Positions 1 through 12,400 of a stretch of DNA of 64,000 bases are shown piece by piece. The translations under genes and the position numbers were made by a program. Every line of letters begins with the position of its first letter. Position 1 is the first letter of the stretch. Source of the stretch: Euptelea pleiosperma (Eukaryota > Streptophyta > Magnoliopsida > Ranunculales > Eupteleaceae); assembly GCA_035048495.1 (NCBI GenBank), contig CM068548.1, positions 11,397,464 to 11,461,463 on the forward strand, read 5' to 3'. Below the pieces are notes generated by a model, which ran no database searches, was not told the origin of the DNA, and saw only the letters and a program-made list of their open reading frames with translations.

Positions 1-2
1 CA

Positions 3-521
3 GAAACGGCGGGGAGCTACATGCTACTCTCAAATCTCTATGCTGTGTGTGGAAGATGGGAGGACTCTGCTAAGGTGAGAGTATTAGCAAAGACAAAAGG
101 TTTAAAGAAAAGCCCTGGCCACAGTTGGATTGAGGTGAAGAAGAAGGTATATATGTTCGCAGCAGGGAACACCTTGCAACCAGGCTTGGAGGAAGTTTAT
201 GGGATTCTCGAGGATTTGTGTCTACGAATGGAGACCGAGGGCTACATGCCGGATAAGAGCTTTGTGTTGCAAGATGTAGATGAAGAAGAGAAGATGCATA
301 TACTGTATGGACACAGCGAGAAGCTAGCAATTGCATTTGGACATGCTAATATACCTTACAACATGCCCATCAGAGTCATGAAGAATCTTCGTGTCTGTGG
401 AGATTGTCATAACTGGACCAAGTTCTTTTCTAAGATGACAAGACGTGAAGTTATTGTAAGAGATGGACGCCGTTTCCATCATTTCATAGATGGGTTTTGT
501 TCTTGCAAAGATTATTGGTGA
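3..521 (+). CDS. DYW-type PPR protein, C-terminal part (5' truncated by window edge)
   Basis: The reading frame is open from the window edge (codons for ETAGSY precede the first Met at 21) to a TGA at 519-521, giving about 172 residues. The first part, with MLLSNLYAVCGRW, is the E motif that follows PPR repeats; KSPGHSWIEV is typical E+ sequence. The rest is a DYW deaminase-like domain: the HSEKLA motif (HxE zinc/catalytic motif) near 310-330, CGDCH (second zinc motif) near 400-415, and the C-terminal tripeptide DYW as the last three codons. Family knowledge: such proteins act in mitochondria or plastids and the DYW domain supports C-to-U RNA editing. The PPR repeats, which set target specificity, lie outside the window, so the exact gene cannot be named. 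The reading frame shows no damage. The next coding sequence on the same strand is FTSH4 exon 2, 529 bp downstream. Confidence 0.93.
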   Translation, partial: ETAGSYMLLSNLYAVCGRWEDSAKVRVLAKTKGLKKSPGHSWIEVKKKVYMFAAGNTLQPGLEEVYGILEDLCLRMETEGYMPDKSFVLQDVDEEEKMHILYGHSEKLAIAFGHANIPYNMPIRVMKNLRVCGDCHNWTKFFSKMTRREVIVRDGRRFHHFIDGFCSCKDYW

Positions 522-1049
522 TTTATTTTCCTTGTTTGAGGCAAGTCATTGACACTCAATACACTGATTCATAAGTTAAACAGCAATAGTTGTCTTCTTC
601 TCCCCTTGAAATCTCCAACTTACTTTGGCTCTTGTTGAATTTGATTTTTTTGGCAATGAAAGTGAGGGCACTGTTTCTTTTGAGCTGATTGTTTCTGGAT
701 AAGTCCAAGTAGGAAAAGTTGAAGGTGCTGATATCCCTTCCATTATGTACAAGAGTTGAACGTTTGATACACATTGCATCAATTACCTAAAGATTTCTTT
801 AGCTTCTATGTTTTTGGAATATTTCTTTATCTTCCACATATGGTTTTCGGTACATTCCACAGCCAAACATTTTTGTCACTAGGTAGATTGTTTGATATCC
901 ATTGTATGAGTTGTAGCTATGGTTTAATTTGAAGAATTGTTTCTTAATTGGGATTTTCTTTGTTAGTGCATTTTCTGAACAATACATTACATGAATGATG
1001 AAGCATTTTTCCAGACAAACCCTTCCTTGATCTTTTTCTGTTTCTGCAG
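522..1049 (+). other. PPR 3' flank / sequence before FTSH4 exon 2; no exon 1 recognised
   Basis: This AT-rich stretch holds the 3' end of the PPR gene and ends in a polypyrimidine tract with acceptor AG at 1048-1049. I looked for a first FTSH4 exon (about 45 codons of mitochondrial presequence ending one base into a codon) and found none resembling the family. A weak candidate starts with an ATG at 839 and could splice in the right phase at 882/883, but its 14 codons show no family similarity. Confidence 0.5.
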
Positions 1050-1313
1050 GCCATAGGCTTTTATATCTTCAGGAAAGGTTGCAGTCAAGTTATGTTGGCA
1101 ACTTTGCTCGCAGAGTACGTGATGCAGATGGAGCAAATGAGGCTACACTGCTTAAAGAGCTTTACCGCCGAAATGATCCAGAAGGATTGATAAGACTATT
1201 TGAAAGTCAGCCTTCACTACATTCTAACCCGTCAGCACTTGCTGAATATGTTAAAGCATTAGTAAAAGTTGATAGGTTGAATGAAAGTGAATTGCTCAAG
1301 ACATTGCAAAGAG
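1050..1313 (+). CDS. FTSH4: FTSH4 exon 2 (N-terminal domain)
   Basis: Acceptor AG is at 1048-1049 and donor GT at 1314-1315. The exon starts at the second base of a codon and ends after the first base of one. It encodes the sequence around [17 protein letters not shown] to KTLQRG. An alternative acceptor at 1071-1072 would remove seven codons; I prefer 1050 because the QERLQ context before QSSYVG fits the family. Confidence 0.85.
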
Positions 1314-3349
1314 GTGGGTGTTGGAACAGTAACACTATTGGTTTTAGTGATGATATTTGTTCATGCCATTACATTTCTGATAGGTTATACAAAATGATTA
1401 GATTGTTACCTTTCATATAGACAACTATGATATCCAAACACTGGCATGTATGCCTTGTGAAGAGGTGTTCTCAGTGTCGCTGTTTGACATCTGCTGTTTA
1501 ACGTCATAGATTGTGGATAACTTCTCGTTGACTATTAAATCTGTCTTGTGATCGTTCAAATTTTAAATGCTTTGCATGAGAAAATTCTATGATTAGAAGC
1601 AGAAGTGGTGTGATACCAAGTGGAATCCTTCTTTCATGGATATCAATTGGATCGGAAGACAACTTTTCCTCCTGAAAGTAGAGAAATATTAGAATGTCAT
1701 TATTAGTAGGATATATTGCTGTACATTGCTTTACAATTTGTGTGAAACAAACAACCTCATGCGTTATGTGTGAGGCACTTAATTAAGTTACAATGTTTAC
1801 GATATCTTGACAGGGCTATCTCTGACATCTTGTTTCCCTTATTCATAAGGTTAGGAATGTGAGACTTTAGTCTCATGAGCCAAGGAGGCTCTTTTAGTAG
1901 TTCATACCTCAATCTGATGCTAGCTCATCAGGGCCTCTATGAATGTAATAAGAGAAAGTTTTACGATTACTTCCTAGGAGGAATTTTTCTTTTATCATAA
2001 TTTACTAGGGCCTTGAGCTTTTTATTGTTGTGCTCAAAGTCTTCAAATATTTGTTCACACTGTTAGAACTTAGAAGAGAAAGAGAGAAGAGAATAGGGAA
2101 GAGGTGGTGAAATTATGGGAGGAGTCCCATACGTCCCACTTTTATATTAAATAAAGTTTAGACTAATTACATTAGTCTTTGCACTATACAGTAAGTGCAA
2201 TGACCTCCCTGCACATAAAACAAGACGTAACTCATAATGCTCCCCCTTAAGTTGGTGCAAAGATATTGCGCATACCTAGCTTGCCAACAAGAACATTGAA
2301 TTAGGACTTGCTAACTGCCTTCATCAAGACATGCTAATTGCTGATCTGTAGGCACAAAAGGTGTACAGATATCACCAGGTGCAAGTTTTTCTCGGATGTA
2401 GTGACGGTCAACTTGTATATGCTTGGTGCGATCATGCTGGACGGGATTGTGTGCAATACTTATAACAACTTTATTGTCACAATACAGGGTCAGTGGCTTT
2501 GTGACAGACAACACAACTCTTTGAGAAGTAACCGTTACCAAAGTAACTCACGAAGACCATGTGCCATAGACCGAAATTCCGCTTCAGCACTTGATGGGGT
2601 CACAACCGATTTATTTTTTGCTACGCCAGGTAACCAAATTGCCAAAATTTTTGGTACAATACCCAGAGGTAGATCGTCTGTCAAAGGGAGATCCAACCCA
2701 ATCCGCATATGTTTGCGCCTCAATTTGCGATTGACCATGATTTTAGAATAATAATCTTTTCCTTGGGCAACCCTTCAGGTATCGTATGATCTGTAAGGTA
2801 GCCTCGAGATGGGCGGTCCTCGGAGCACGCATAAACTGACTGACCACACTAAAAGAATAAGCAATATTGAGGCGAGTGAGCGACATGCAATTTAATTTCC
2901 CAACCAGCTGCTGAAAGCCATCCACATTGACCAAATGTTCACCATCAGTATCACTCAACTTGTGATTTGGGTCAATGGACGTATCCGTTGGTTTGGTGCC
3001 GAGTTTTCTCGTCATCTTTAGTAAATCAAGGACATAATTCCTTTGTGAGATGAAAATACCTACCTAGGAGCGTGTCACGTCGATGCCTAGAAAGTATTTC
3101 AGCAGTCCAAACAATGAGAGTTGTGTCCATAGTTGTATGTTTGACAAAGAGTGTGTGATCTGCTTGGCTTTGCTTATACCCAACCTCTCGCATAACACTG
3201 CTAAATAGGACTGCAACTTGGGCAGGTTCAACCCGACGTTGGGCTAGAGTTGGTTTGGCCCCCTTCAGTACTCGGGCTGGGGCCTGGACTTGACAACTCG
3301 ATCAAATCGGTTTGGGCTAGGATTGAGGCTTCAACCCAACCCGAGCTCG

Positions 3350-3382
<33 letters not shown>

Positions 3383-3387
3383 GCTCG

Positions 3388-3458
<71 letters not shown>

Positions 3459-6400
3459 ATATACACATTATCAAAGATATCCTCGAGGCAAATCCATGTA
3501 GGCAGTCCACTGCAAGAGGTGAATCACAACATCAATGGCTCGACTTCAATTCTGTATGAGAAGATGAGCACTTGAAAAGCTCATTGCTATGTTGCTAACG
3601 ATGGAGGTGCTTTTGAGTCTTGGCTGAAGCCATGAGATTCGCCAATGTGTAGGTCTCATTCTGTTGTAAACGTGTGTTACCATGCGTACTTGTGTTACTA
3701 TCTGCAGTTGAGGGCAAATTATTTGGCATTTGTAGGAGCAAGATTATGTGGAGAATTTTGAACTTGTAATTCTTGTATGAATAAAACTGTAAAGATGACG
3801 AATATAAGTGTATATATATTTTATTAATGTAGTCCTATTTAAGAGGATGTGGAAATGAAGCTATTATTTAATGGCTAACATAATGGTCATTGTATTGACC
3901 AATAAACAATTTTAATATAAAAAATTAGCAACCTTTCCAACCAATAGAAAAAATTAAGAAATTGACTAACCCGACCAACCTGATTGGGTTGGGCTCAAGC
4001 TGCGAAATCTAAGCCCGACCTCGGGTTGGGTTAGGTTGGGCTTGCCTTGAAGGTCAGGTTGGGCTATGGTTGCCCCCAACCCACCCAAGTTGCAGCTCTA
4101 CTGTGAAAGCGTTCAAACCACGCTCGTGGGGATTGCTTAAGTCTATACAACGATTTGTGAAGCCGACATGCTTTGCCATTATCATTGGGAAATTGAAAAC
4201 CTAGTGGAGTATCCATGTAGACTTCTTCCTGAAGGTGACCATATAGGAATGCATTCTTCACATCCAATTGATGAAGGGGCCAAGACTTATTGGCCGCCGG
4301 TGATAAGAGAACTCTTATTGAATTTATTTTTGACATTGGTGCAAAGGTCTCCTGGTAATCAATACCATAGGATTGAGCATAACCCTTCTTGACCATAGAT
4401 TTTTTACCCTTAGGAAGTGGTACTAGATCCCAAGTGGTTCCAGAGCTCTCATTTCCTCTTCCATCACCGCCCACCACTTGGGATGAGAGAAAGTCTGGGA
4501 AACATTGAATGGGAGTAGATGCCAAAGATATTACAAAAGAGCTGTGAGATGGAAACAATGACTGGTATGCCACAAAATGAGAAATATTATGTAAAGTACA
4601 AATATGCTTACCTTTCTTGACAACAATAGGAAGATCAAGATCAGGAGCGACAATGGTAGGAGAATTACAGGAGGACTAACTCAGCTTTGAGGGGATGCGG
4701 CAAGGCAGATCGACGGTGGCATGTTTCTTTCTCCGTGAGTATACTTTCAGGTCCCCTTTAGCATGGGAAACTCTGCTTGGAGGGAGCTGATCTGTTGGTA
4801 CAACAACATTCGGGAGTGGTGTAGTGTTGAGAGGGATTGGTAAGGGGAGAAGTGGGGATGATGATGACACAGGGGTACAAGATTATTAGATGGAATAAAC
4901 CACTCCTCTGAATAGCAACAGGTCTAGAATAATAAGATTGATGTTCAAAGAAGGAGACATATGAACAAAACAAGTGCACCCGAATGTTTTTAGAGGAATA
5001 GAAAACAATGGACGTTCGGGATAAAGAACCTCAAAGGGAGTCCGCACACATGATGTTTGTTGTGCTATCCCGAGTTTTGCACAAAATGTCTTCAACCCTC
5101 CATAAAAGTATTCCTCACCATTATCAGACTAAAGAACCTTGATTTTTGTGTCGAACTGGATTTGAATCATAATATAAAAATTCTTGAATATTGAGTAGAT
5201 TTCATCTTTATGTTTTATCAAATATACGCAAGTGCACATTGTGCAGTCATCATGGTTTAAAAAGGCGAAAGAGGCGTATGCCTTGAGGTGAGGTGGTAAA
5301 AAAGAGCCTCGAGGTACCAAACTGAGGCTTAAACCTCAGTTGGATGAGGCGTACGCCTCAAGGCTATAGGGCAACTGAGGCTTAAGCCTCAGTTTAGGCA
5401 ATAAATCCCTAAATTGTGGGGCTATTTTTTTTTTTTTTCAAAATATCCCCTATACTGCTCTTCGATATTAAAAATGACCTACAAGGTCCATATTGGGTTA
5501 TCCAAAACTTTCGTTTTTTGGGTGAAATCCTAAATACTCCTTGAACCCTAGTTTTTTCCATTTTAGAGAAATCATCCTAGAGATCTCAAATCTTATTGGA
5601 ATCACAATCCGTCACTTCCTATGGTTTTCTTGTGAGGAACCTCACAAAATTCAAGCAAGAAATTAAAGCATTGGATAATTTTTTAGGTATGTGACCATAT
5701 TTTGGATTTTTGCCTTATTTTTCATAAATACATGTAAATTTTATTATTTTTCCTTCTTTAATTGTTTGTTTTTGTTGTTTTTTTTGTAATATGATTGAAG
5801 ATGGTGAGAGGGTTTCTAAGAAACTCTTGTTTTTTTTCAAGCATTCCTGATAGCGTCGCTCCTAAAGTAGAAGTTATAGCCTCAATTATTTTTATGCTTA
5901 TTTAAGTTATTTTTCACATGAAACGTTATTTCTGATTTTTGTAGAATTAATTATATTTTTTTAGCATTTTTTAAGCAATTTTTTTAAAAAAAATTGAGGT
6001 TTACGCTTTAGTACCACCTCGAGGCTATGCCTCGCCTTTTTTAGACAAAAATGCCTCAGTTCTCGAACTAGCCTTTTTAAACTTTGGCAGTCATCCACAA
6101 AAGTCACAAAGTAGTGGTAACCCAGCAAAGAAGAAACTGGCGAAGGCCCCCACACATCAAAATGTACAATAGAAAAATGATAACTATTTGTATTGATACT
6201 TGAGGGAAAAGATGAACGACAATGTTTTGCCAGTTGGCACACTTCACAATGAAAATCAGATAGTTTGAGACTAAAGCAAAGACGGAAATAAAGACTTTAA
6301 ATACTTGAAAGAGACATGACCTAGTTGTATATGCCAATGCATTATTCGATCTTTATTGACTTCATTACGACTACTTCAAGTTAGAGAGATGGGGTTCTGA

Positions 6401-9400
6401 TAATAGATCAATGAAATACAAGCTTCCGCTTCATGACCATTGCCAATCATCTTCTTCGTTGTCAAATCCTGAAACACACAATGAGAAGGAAAAAAAATGA
6501 TAATGCAATTCAATGTTTTTGTAATACTACTGACATATATCAAATTTGTAGTAAGGTTAGGAACATGGAGGATATCAGAAAGAGGTAGATGGGAGGAAAC
6601 TGTGATTGTTCCTTTCCCCTCAATAGATGATAATGAACCATCAAGGCATCAACAAGATAGACTTTATCATTACCCGAACAAAAACGATATGACTAAAAAG
6701 AGGACATACCCGTCATATTGTGATGCTCCTGAATCAATCATCCAAGAAGGAGATTTGAATGTAGACACAGTTGAATTTGAGGAATTAGGGTTAGGGTTAG
6801 GTTTGGAGAAGAGAGAATAGAGAGTCGAGAAGAAAGAGAGAGAAAAGATGTCTATTGTGATTAATTCACAATGACCCCGTAAATCTTATTTATAGAAAGG
6901 GTTACATAAAAAAAGACAAGTATACCCCTCATAAGAGGTATTTACAGAACTACCCCTATACAAGATAAATACGTATTTCTACGTATCTGATAACACTCTC
7001 ACTCAAGTTGGCGCATAAATCTCTTTCATATCCAACTTGCATAAACATCTATGAAGTTGCCAACTGGGAACTCCTTTGGTGAAGACATTTGCTACTTGCT
7101 CATCCGTCTTCACAAAGGGGGTACAAACCTCCCCAGATACAATCTTCTCTTGAATGAAGTGGCAATCCACTTCAATGTGCTTGGCCCGATCATGTTGCAC
7201 CAGATTGTGAGCAATACTGATAGCCGCTTTGTTGTCACAGTACAAGCTCATGGGTCTCAAGACTGAAAAGCCAAGTTCAGCCACCAACATCTTCAGCCAG
7301 AGTATCTCACACAAGCCATGGGCCATTACCCTAAATTCTGCCTCTGCACTGGATCTGACAACTACTACTTGCTTCTTGCTCCTCCAGGTAACCAGATTGC
7401 CTCCAACAAAGGTGCAATAGCTTGAGGTAGATCTCCTGTCATCCTTGGCACCAGCTCAGTCTGCATCAGTATATGACTCCTCTCATGTGGCCATTCTTCT
7501 GAAAAAGGAGGCCTCGGCCAGGGGCAGACTTGAGGTATCTCAATATCCTGTGAGCTGCCTCTAAGTGAATTTTCTTAGGAGAATGCATGTACTGACTGAT
7601 AACACTGACTGCATAGGCAATGTCTGGACGAGTCAAGGAGAGGTAGATCAACCTTCCAACCAATCTCTGAAAGCTCCCCACATCCTGTAAAGGTGTACTA
7701 CTCGAGTCGGCTAGCAGGTGATTCTGCTCTATGGGGGTCTCCACTGGCTTAGCTCCCAGCTTGCCAGAGTCCTTTAATATATCTAGGACGTACTTCCTTT
7801 GTGAGATAAAGATCCCTTGGCTGGATCTTGCAACTTCTATGCCAAGAAAGTACTTGAGAAGTCCCAGATCTTTGGTCTCAAACTCTCTTGCTAGATGATC
7901 CATTAGCTTGATCACTTCCTCTGCATCATTCCCTGTCAGAATGATATCGTCAACATAGACGATGAGGGCCGTAGTGCTCTTCCCTAGGTGCTTCACAAGT
8001 AAGGTGTGATCGGCTTGGCTTTGAGTATATCCCAGCTTCTTCACTGCTAGAGTGAACTTCTCAAACCAAGCTCTGGGGGATTGCTTAAGCCCATAATGGG
8101 CTTTCCTCAGTCGACACACCTTGCTGCTGTCCCTTGGGGGAGTGAACCCTAGAGGAGGTACCATATAGACCTCTTCATGCAGATCACCATGAAGGAACGC
8201 ATTCTTCACATCCAGCTGATGCAAAGGCCATACTTGGTTTACTGCTACAGACAACAAAACCCTGATGGAGTTCATCTTTGCCACAGGTGCAAAGGTCTCC
8301 ACAGTCAATCCCGTAGGTCTGAGTGTACCCTTTGGCAACTAGTATGGCTTATACTTCACTGTGAACACCTATCTGCATCCAACCGGCTTCTTGCCTCTTG
8401 GCAAGTCAACAAGCTCCCAAGTTTTGTTCTTATCCAGCGCCTTCATTTCTTCTACCATAGCAGCTTTCCATCTAGGGTGTGCTAACCCTTCTGCCACGGA
8501 AGATGGAGTGGGAATGGTGGAAACTGATGAGATAAAAGCTCTGTATGAAGGTGACAAGGCATCGTAGGAAACAAAGTTGCTCAAAGGATGTTGAGTACAA
8601 CTTCTGATGCCTTTTCTAATAGCAATAGGAAGATCAGAATCATCAGTAGACAAGGGAATGACAGGTATAGGGAGAGATGGAGGATTACCTGGATCCGAGG
8701 AAGGAACCACTGGTCCTGGATCAGCTGTGACTATTGCCCTTCCGCTATAGACTTTGAGCTCCTTCTGAGCTCCAGGATCACTATCCATCGCAGTAGTAGT
8801 ATGAGTGGGTGGAGGCCGCTCAAACTCTAGAGGAGGAAATAGGGATATAGCAGGAAGAGGAACATTCCACCTCTCTTCATTACTACTCTCCCCCTGAAGA
8901 GAGATGGGAGAGAAAAAAGAAAGCTCCTCACGGAAGGTGACATCCATGCATACAAACTTCTTCCCAGAGGATGGATGGTAACACTTGTACCCTTTATGGG
9001 TAGAGGAGTAACCGAGAAAGACGCACTTGAGTGCTTTGGGATCTAGTTTGGTTCGATGAGGACCAAAGATATGTACATAACATACACACCGAAAGATGCG
9101 AGGAGGAACAGAGAAAATAGGAGAATCATGCGAAAGAACCTGAAGAAGAGATTTAAAATTGAGAACACGAGAGGGTATTCTGTTATTCAAGTAAGCAGCC
9201 GTCAACACGGCATCTGACCAATAGGTCTTGGGGACATGAGAGCCAATCAAAAGAGATCTAGCTATCTCAGTCAAATGTCGTATTTTTCTCTCAGCTACAC
9301 CATTCTGTTGAGGGGTGTAGCTACAAGAATTTTGATGACCAATCCCATGGTCAAGAAGCTAGTGTTGAAGGCCCCCCAAACATATATTCTCCACCCTGGT

Positions 9401-12400
9401 CAATACGAAGAACCTTGATGGAGATACCATACTGGGTTTGGATCATCTTATAAAAACCCTGAAAGATGGAATGAGCTTCATCATTAGTTTTCATGAGATA
9501 AACCCATGTACACCTAGTATGATCATCAACAAAGAAAATGAAGTAGCGGAAGCCAAAGATAAAAGTAGTTGGGGAAGGTCCCCATACATCAGAATGCACA
9601 ATGTCAAAACAAGTAGAACTTCTATTATCTCTGGATGGATAATTGGATCTACAAGGCTTGGAGGGCTTACATGTCTCACAGTGTAAAGCAGAAAAAGAAA
9701 CAGAAGTAAACAAACTAGGAAAAAAGTTTCAAATACTGAAAAGATACATGCCCCAGATGAGCATGCCAGTTCAAAACATGTATCCTACTACTACTACTAC
9801 TCGTAGAAGACTGTAGTGCTATTGTCTCAGGAAGGTGTCCATCCAGAAGGTAGAGGCCATTAGCTTCATGTCCAGTGCCAATCGTCCTCCTCGTCTCTAG
9901 GTCCTGAAAGACACAAGAAGTGGGGGAAAAAGTGACACTGCAGTTTAGGGATTTAGTCAAAGTACTAACAGAAAGTAGGTTAGAAGTAAATCTGGGAACA
10001 TGCAAAACAGATAAAAGAAGCAATTGGGGAGAGGGAAGGATATTCCCTTTCCCAAACACAGAAGATAAGGTGCCATCAGCTGTCTTCACCTTATCACGGC
10101 CAGAATAGATAGTATAACTGGAAAATAAGGAAGACATGCCCATCATGTGTTCTGAAGCCCCAGAATCAATGATCCAAGTGGGACTGGATGATGGAAGAGA
10201 CGCATGATGAGCAGGTCTAGGGTTACCTGACTGGGCAAAGGAGGTGGACGATGTGGCAGAAGGACCATCCAGCTGCTGAAGCAATCGTCGAAGGCCTGCA
10301 AGCTCTGTGGCTGAGATACCACCAGTCGGAGAGAGAGTCAGAGACTGTTCAGGAGGAGCTGGACCTGAAGTATCCACACTGGCAGTATGGGCACCAGAAG
10401 ACTCTGGCTGGCTAGGGCGACCATGTAACTTCCAACATTTGGCACGCACATGCCCTAACTTGCCACAGAAATCGCACTTGGGCCTCTCTCGAGTCAAAGA
10501 CTTCCCAGAAGAAGGTCCAGTAGGAGCATAGGATGGAGCTGAGATAGGAGTCTGATAAGATGAGCCTCTCTGAGGCTGCTGTGACTGCTGAGGCTGATAA
10601 GCAGGAGAGGCAGCTAGCGCTGATCGCTCTGGAAGGAGATGTTCACTCTGAAGAGAGATCCGCCTACTCTCTTCACTCCGAAGATAGGCGTACACCTCAC
10701 TGAGAGAGGGAAGATCCACCCTGCTACTCAAGATCTGAACACGAGCCAGCTCATAAGAAGGGTTGAGGCCAGCAAGAAAATCAAAGATCTGGCCCTTCTT
10801 TATATATCGACAAAAGGGGGCAATCTCTGTGGGGTTGAGAGGTTGATAGGAGTAATAATGATCAAGCTCCTGCTACAAGGTACGAAGAGCAATATAGTAT
10901 TGAGAAAGAGACTTCTCCCCTTGCCGGAAGTGGGAGATAGTCTGTCTCAGCTGAAATGCTAATCCATCGTTCTGCTGCTGCGAATAGGTCTTCTCAGTGA
11001 TCTCCCCAATTTCTTGCGTTGTGCGCATGAATAAGAAACTCTTACTGATCTCAGGCTCCATAGAGTTGAGCCATGACATGACAGTGAGATCATCTATCTG
11101 CCACTGTCGATAAGAGGGATCAGATCTGGGAGGTTCAACCGTATCTCCTGTAGTGTGGCCAAGTTTCCCACGGCCCCCAATGAACAACCGTGTAGCCTGA
11201 GCCCAGCGTAAGTAGTTCGTGCCATCTAACTTCACTGAGGTGATCTGCAAACTTGGGTTCTCATAGGCTAAGTGCTGCACTATAGGGCCTCTAACTCCAC
11301 TGGAGGGAACTGCTGTGCTCACGTCTGACCTGGATGGAGAAACCAAAAGAGGTAAAGGAACCACGGGAGATGGTGAAGGATCTGCCATGAGGAACTAGCC
11401 AAAAAAAGAACACTAACACCACACCGAAGATCAATAGATGACCAGAAAGGGCATAAACAACCACACCAAAGGACATAAACCCATCTGATGAAGCCTCAAA
11501 GAACAAACAGACCAAGGATATCCCCCAAAGAACCCTAATACCAAAAAAGAAGGTAATCCAAAGGGAAATAATACCCTTGAGTAGTGTCGGTGATCAAACA
11601 ACACCAAAAAAGACCTTAAATAAGCATCATAGAATGACTAATGGCAGCAAATGGCACCTTATGGATGATCAAAAACATCCTAGAGCCACTAGAAAGCCTT
11701 AAGGCAAGATCTGAGATCGAAAGAGGGAGGATTGAGGTCTAGCCGAAAGCCTAAATAGGCTAAAAATGGTACCGGCGGTAAGTAGTAGGGGGAGAAGTCC
11801 TCCTACAGCCCTCGAATCGCGATGAAACCCTTCGAATAGGGTATGCACATGTTGGTTAGGTTGGGGGGGACTAGATCGAAGCAAAAAGTCCCCCTAAAAA
11901 AGGCATTTAGGTCCCCAAAAATCGACTGGTTCACAAACTGATTTTTTTGAAAAAACTCAAGAGAATGATCAGAAACTACCCCAAATGGATCCAAAAAATT
12001 TCAAAAAAATGGTAGAAAAACAGGGGAAAAAATCCTCTATCAAGTGGTGAGGTTTTCAGTCAACCTCGATTTCCGTGTTCATATGGCTGATGACGTCAGC
12101 CATACGATCAGATTACGTCGGCAGACGTCAGATTGTCCCTGGTTTGTCCAAAAGTGTGCTTCGGCAAGCCTCGGCGGCGGATGGCTCTGATACCAAGTTG
12201 AATTTGAGGAATTAGGGTTAGGGTTAGGGTTAGGTTTGGAGAAGAGAGAATAGAGAGTAGAGAAGAAAGAGAGAGAAAAGATGTCTATTGTGATTAATTC
12301 ACAATGACCTCATAAATCTTATTTATAGAAAGAGTTACATAAAAAAAGATAAGTATACCCCTCATAAGAGGTATTTACAGAACTACCCATATACAAGATA

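Noticed and set aside
839..882. Possible FTSH4 exon 1 starting MVFGTFHSQTFLSL with a phase-matching donor
   Set aside because: Only 14 codons, no similarity to the family N terminus and a one-in-three chance of phase agreement; kept only as a weak alternative.
3228..3559. Frames with HTHTHT or VCVCVC runs
   Set aside because: Translation of CA and TA repeats inside a hAT-type element.
6783..6802. Interstitial telomere repeat
   Set aside because: Only two to three TTAGGG units, not the plant TTTAGGG, and located in an LTR.
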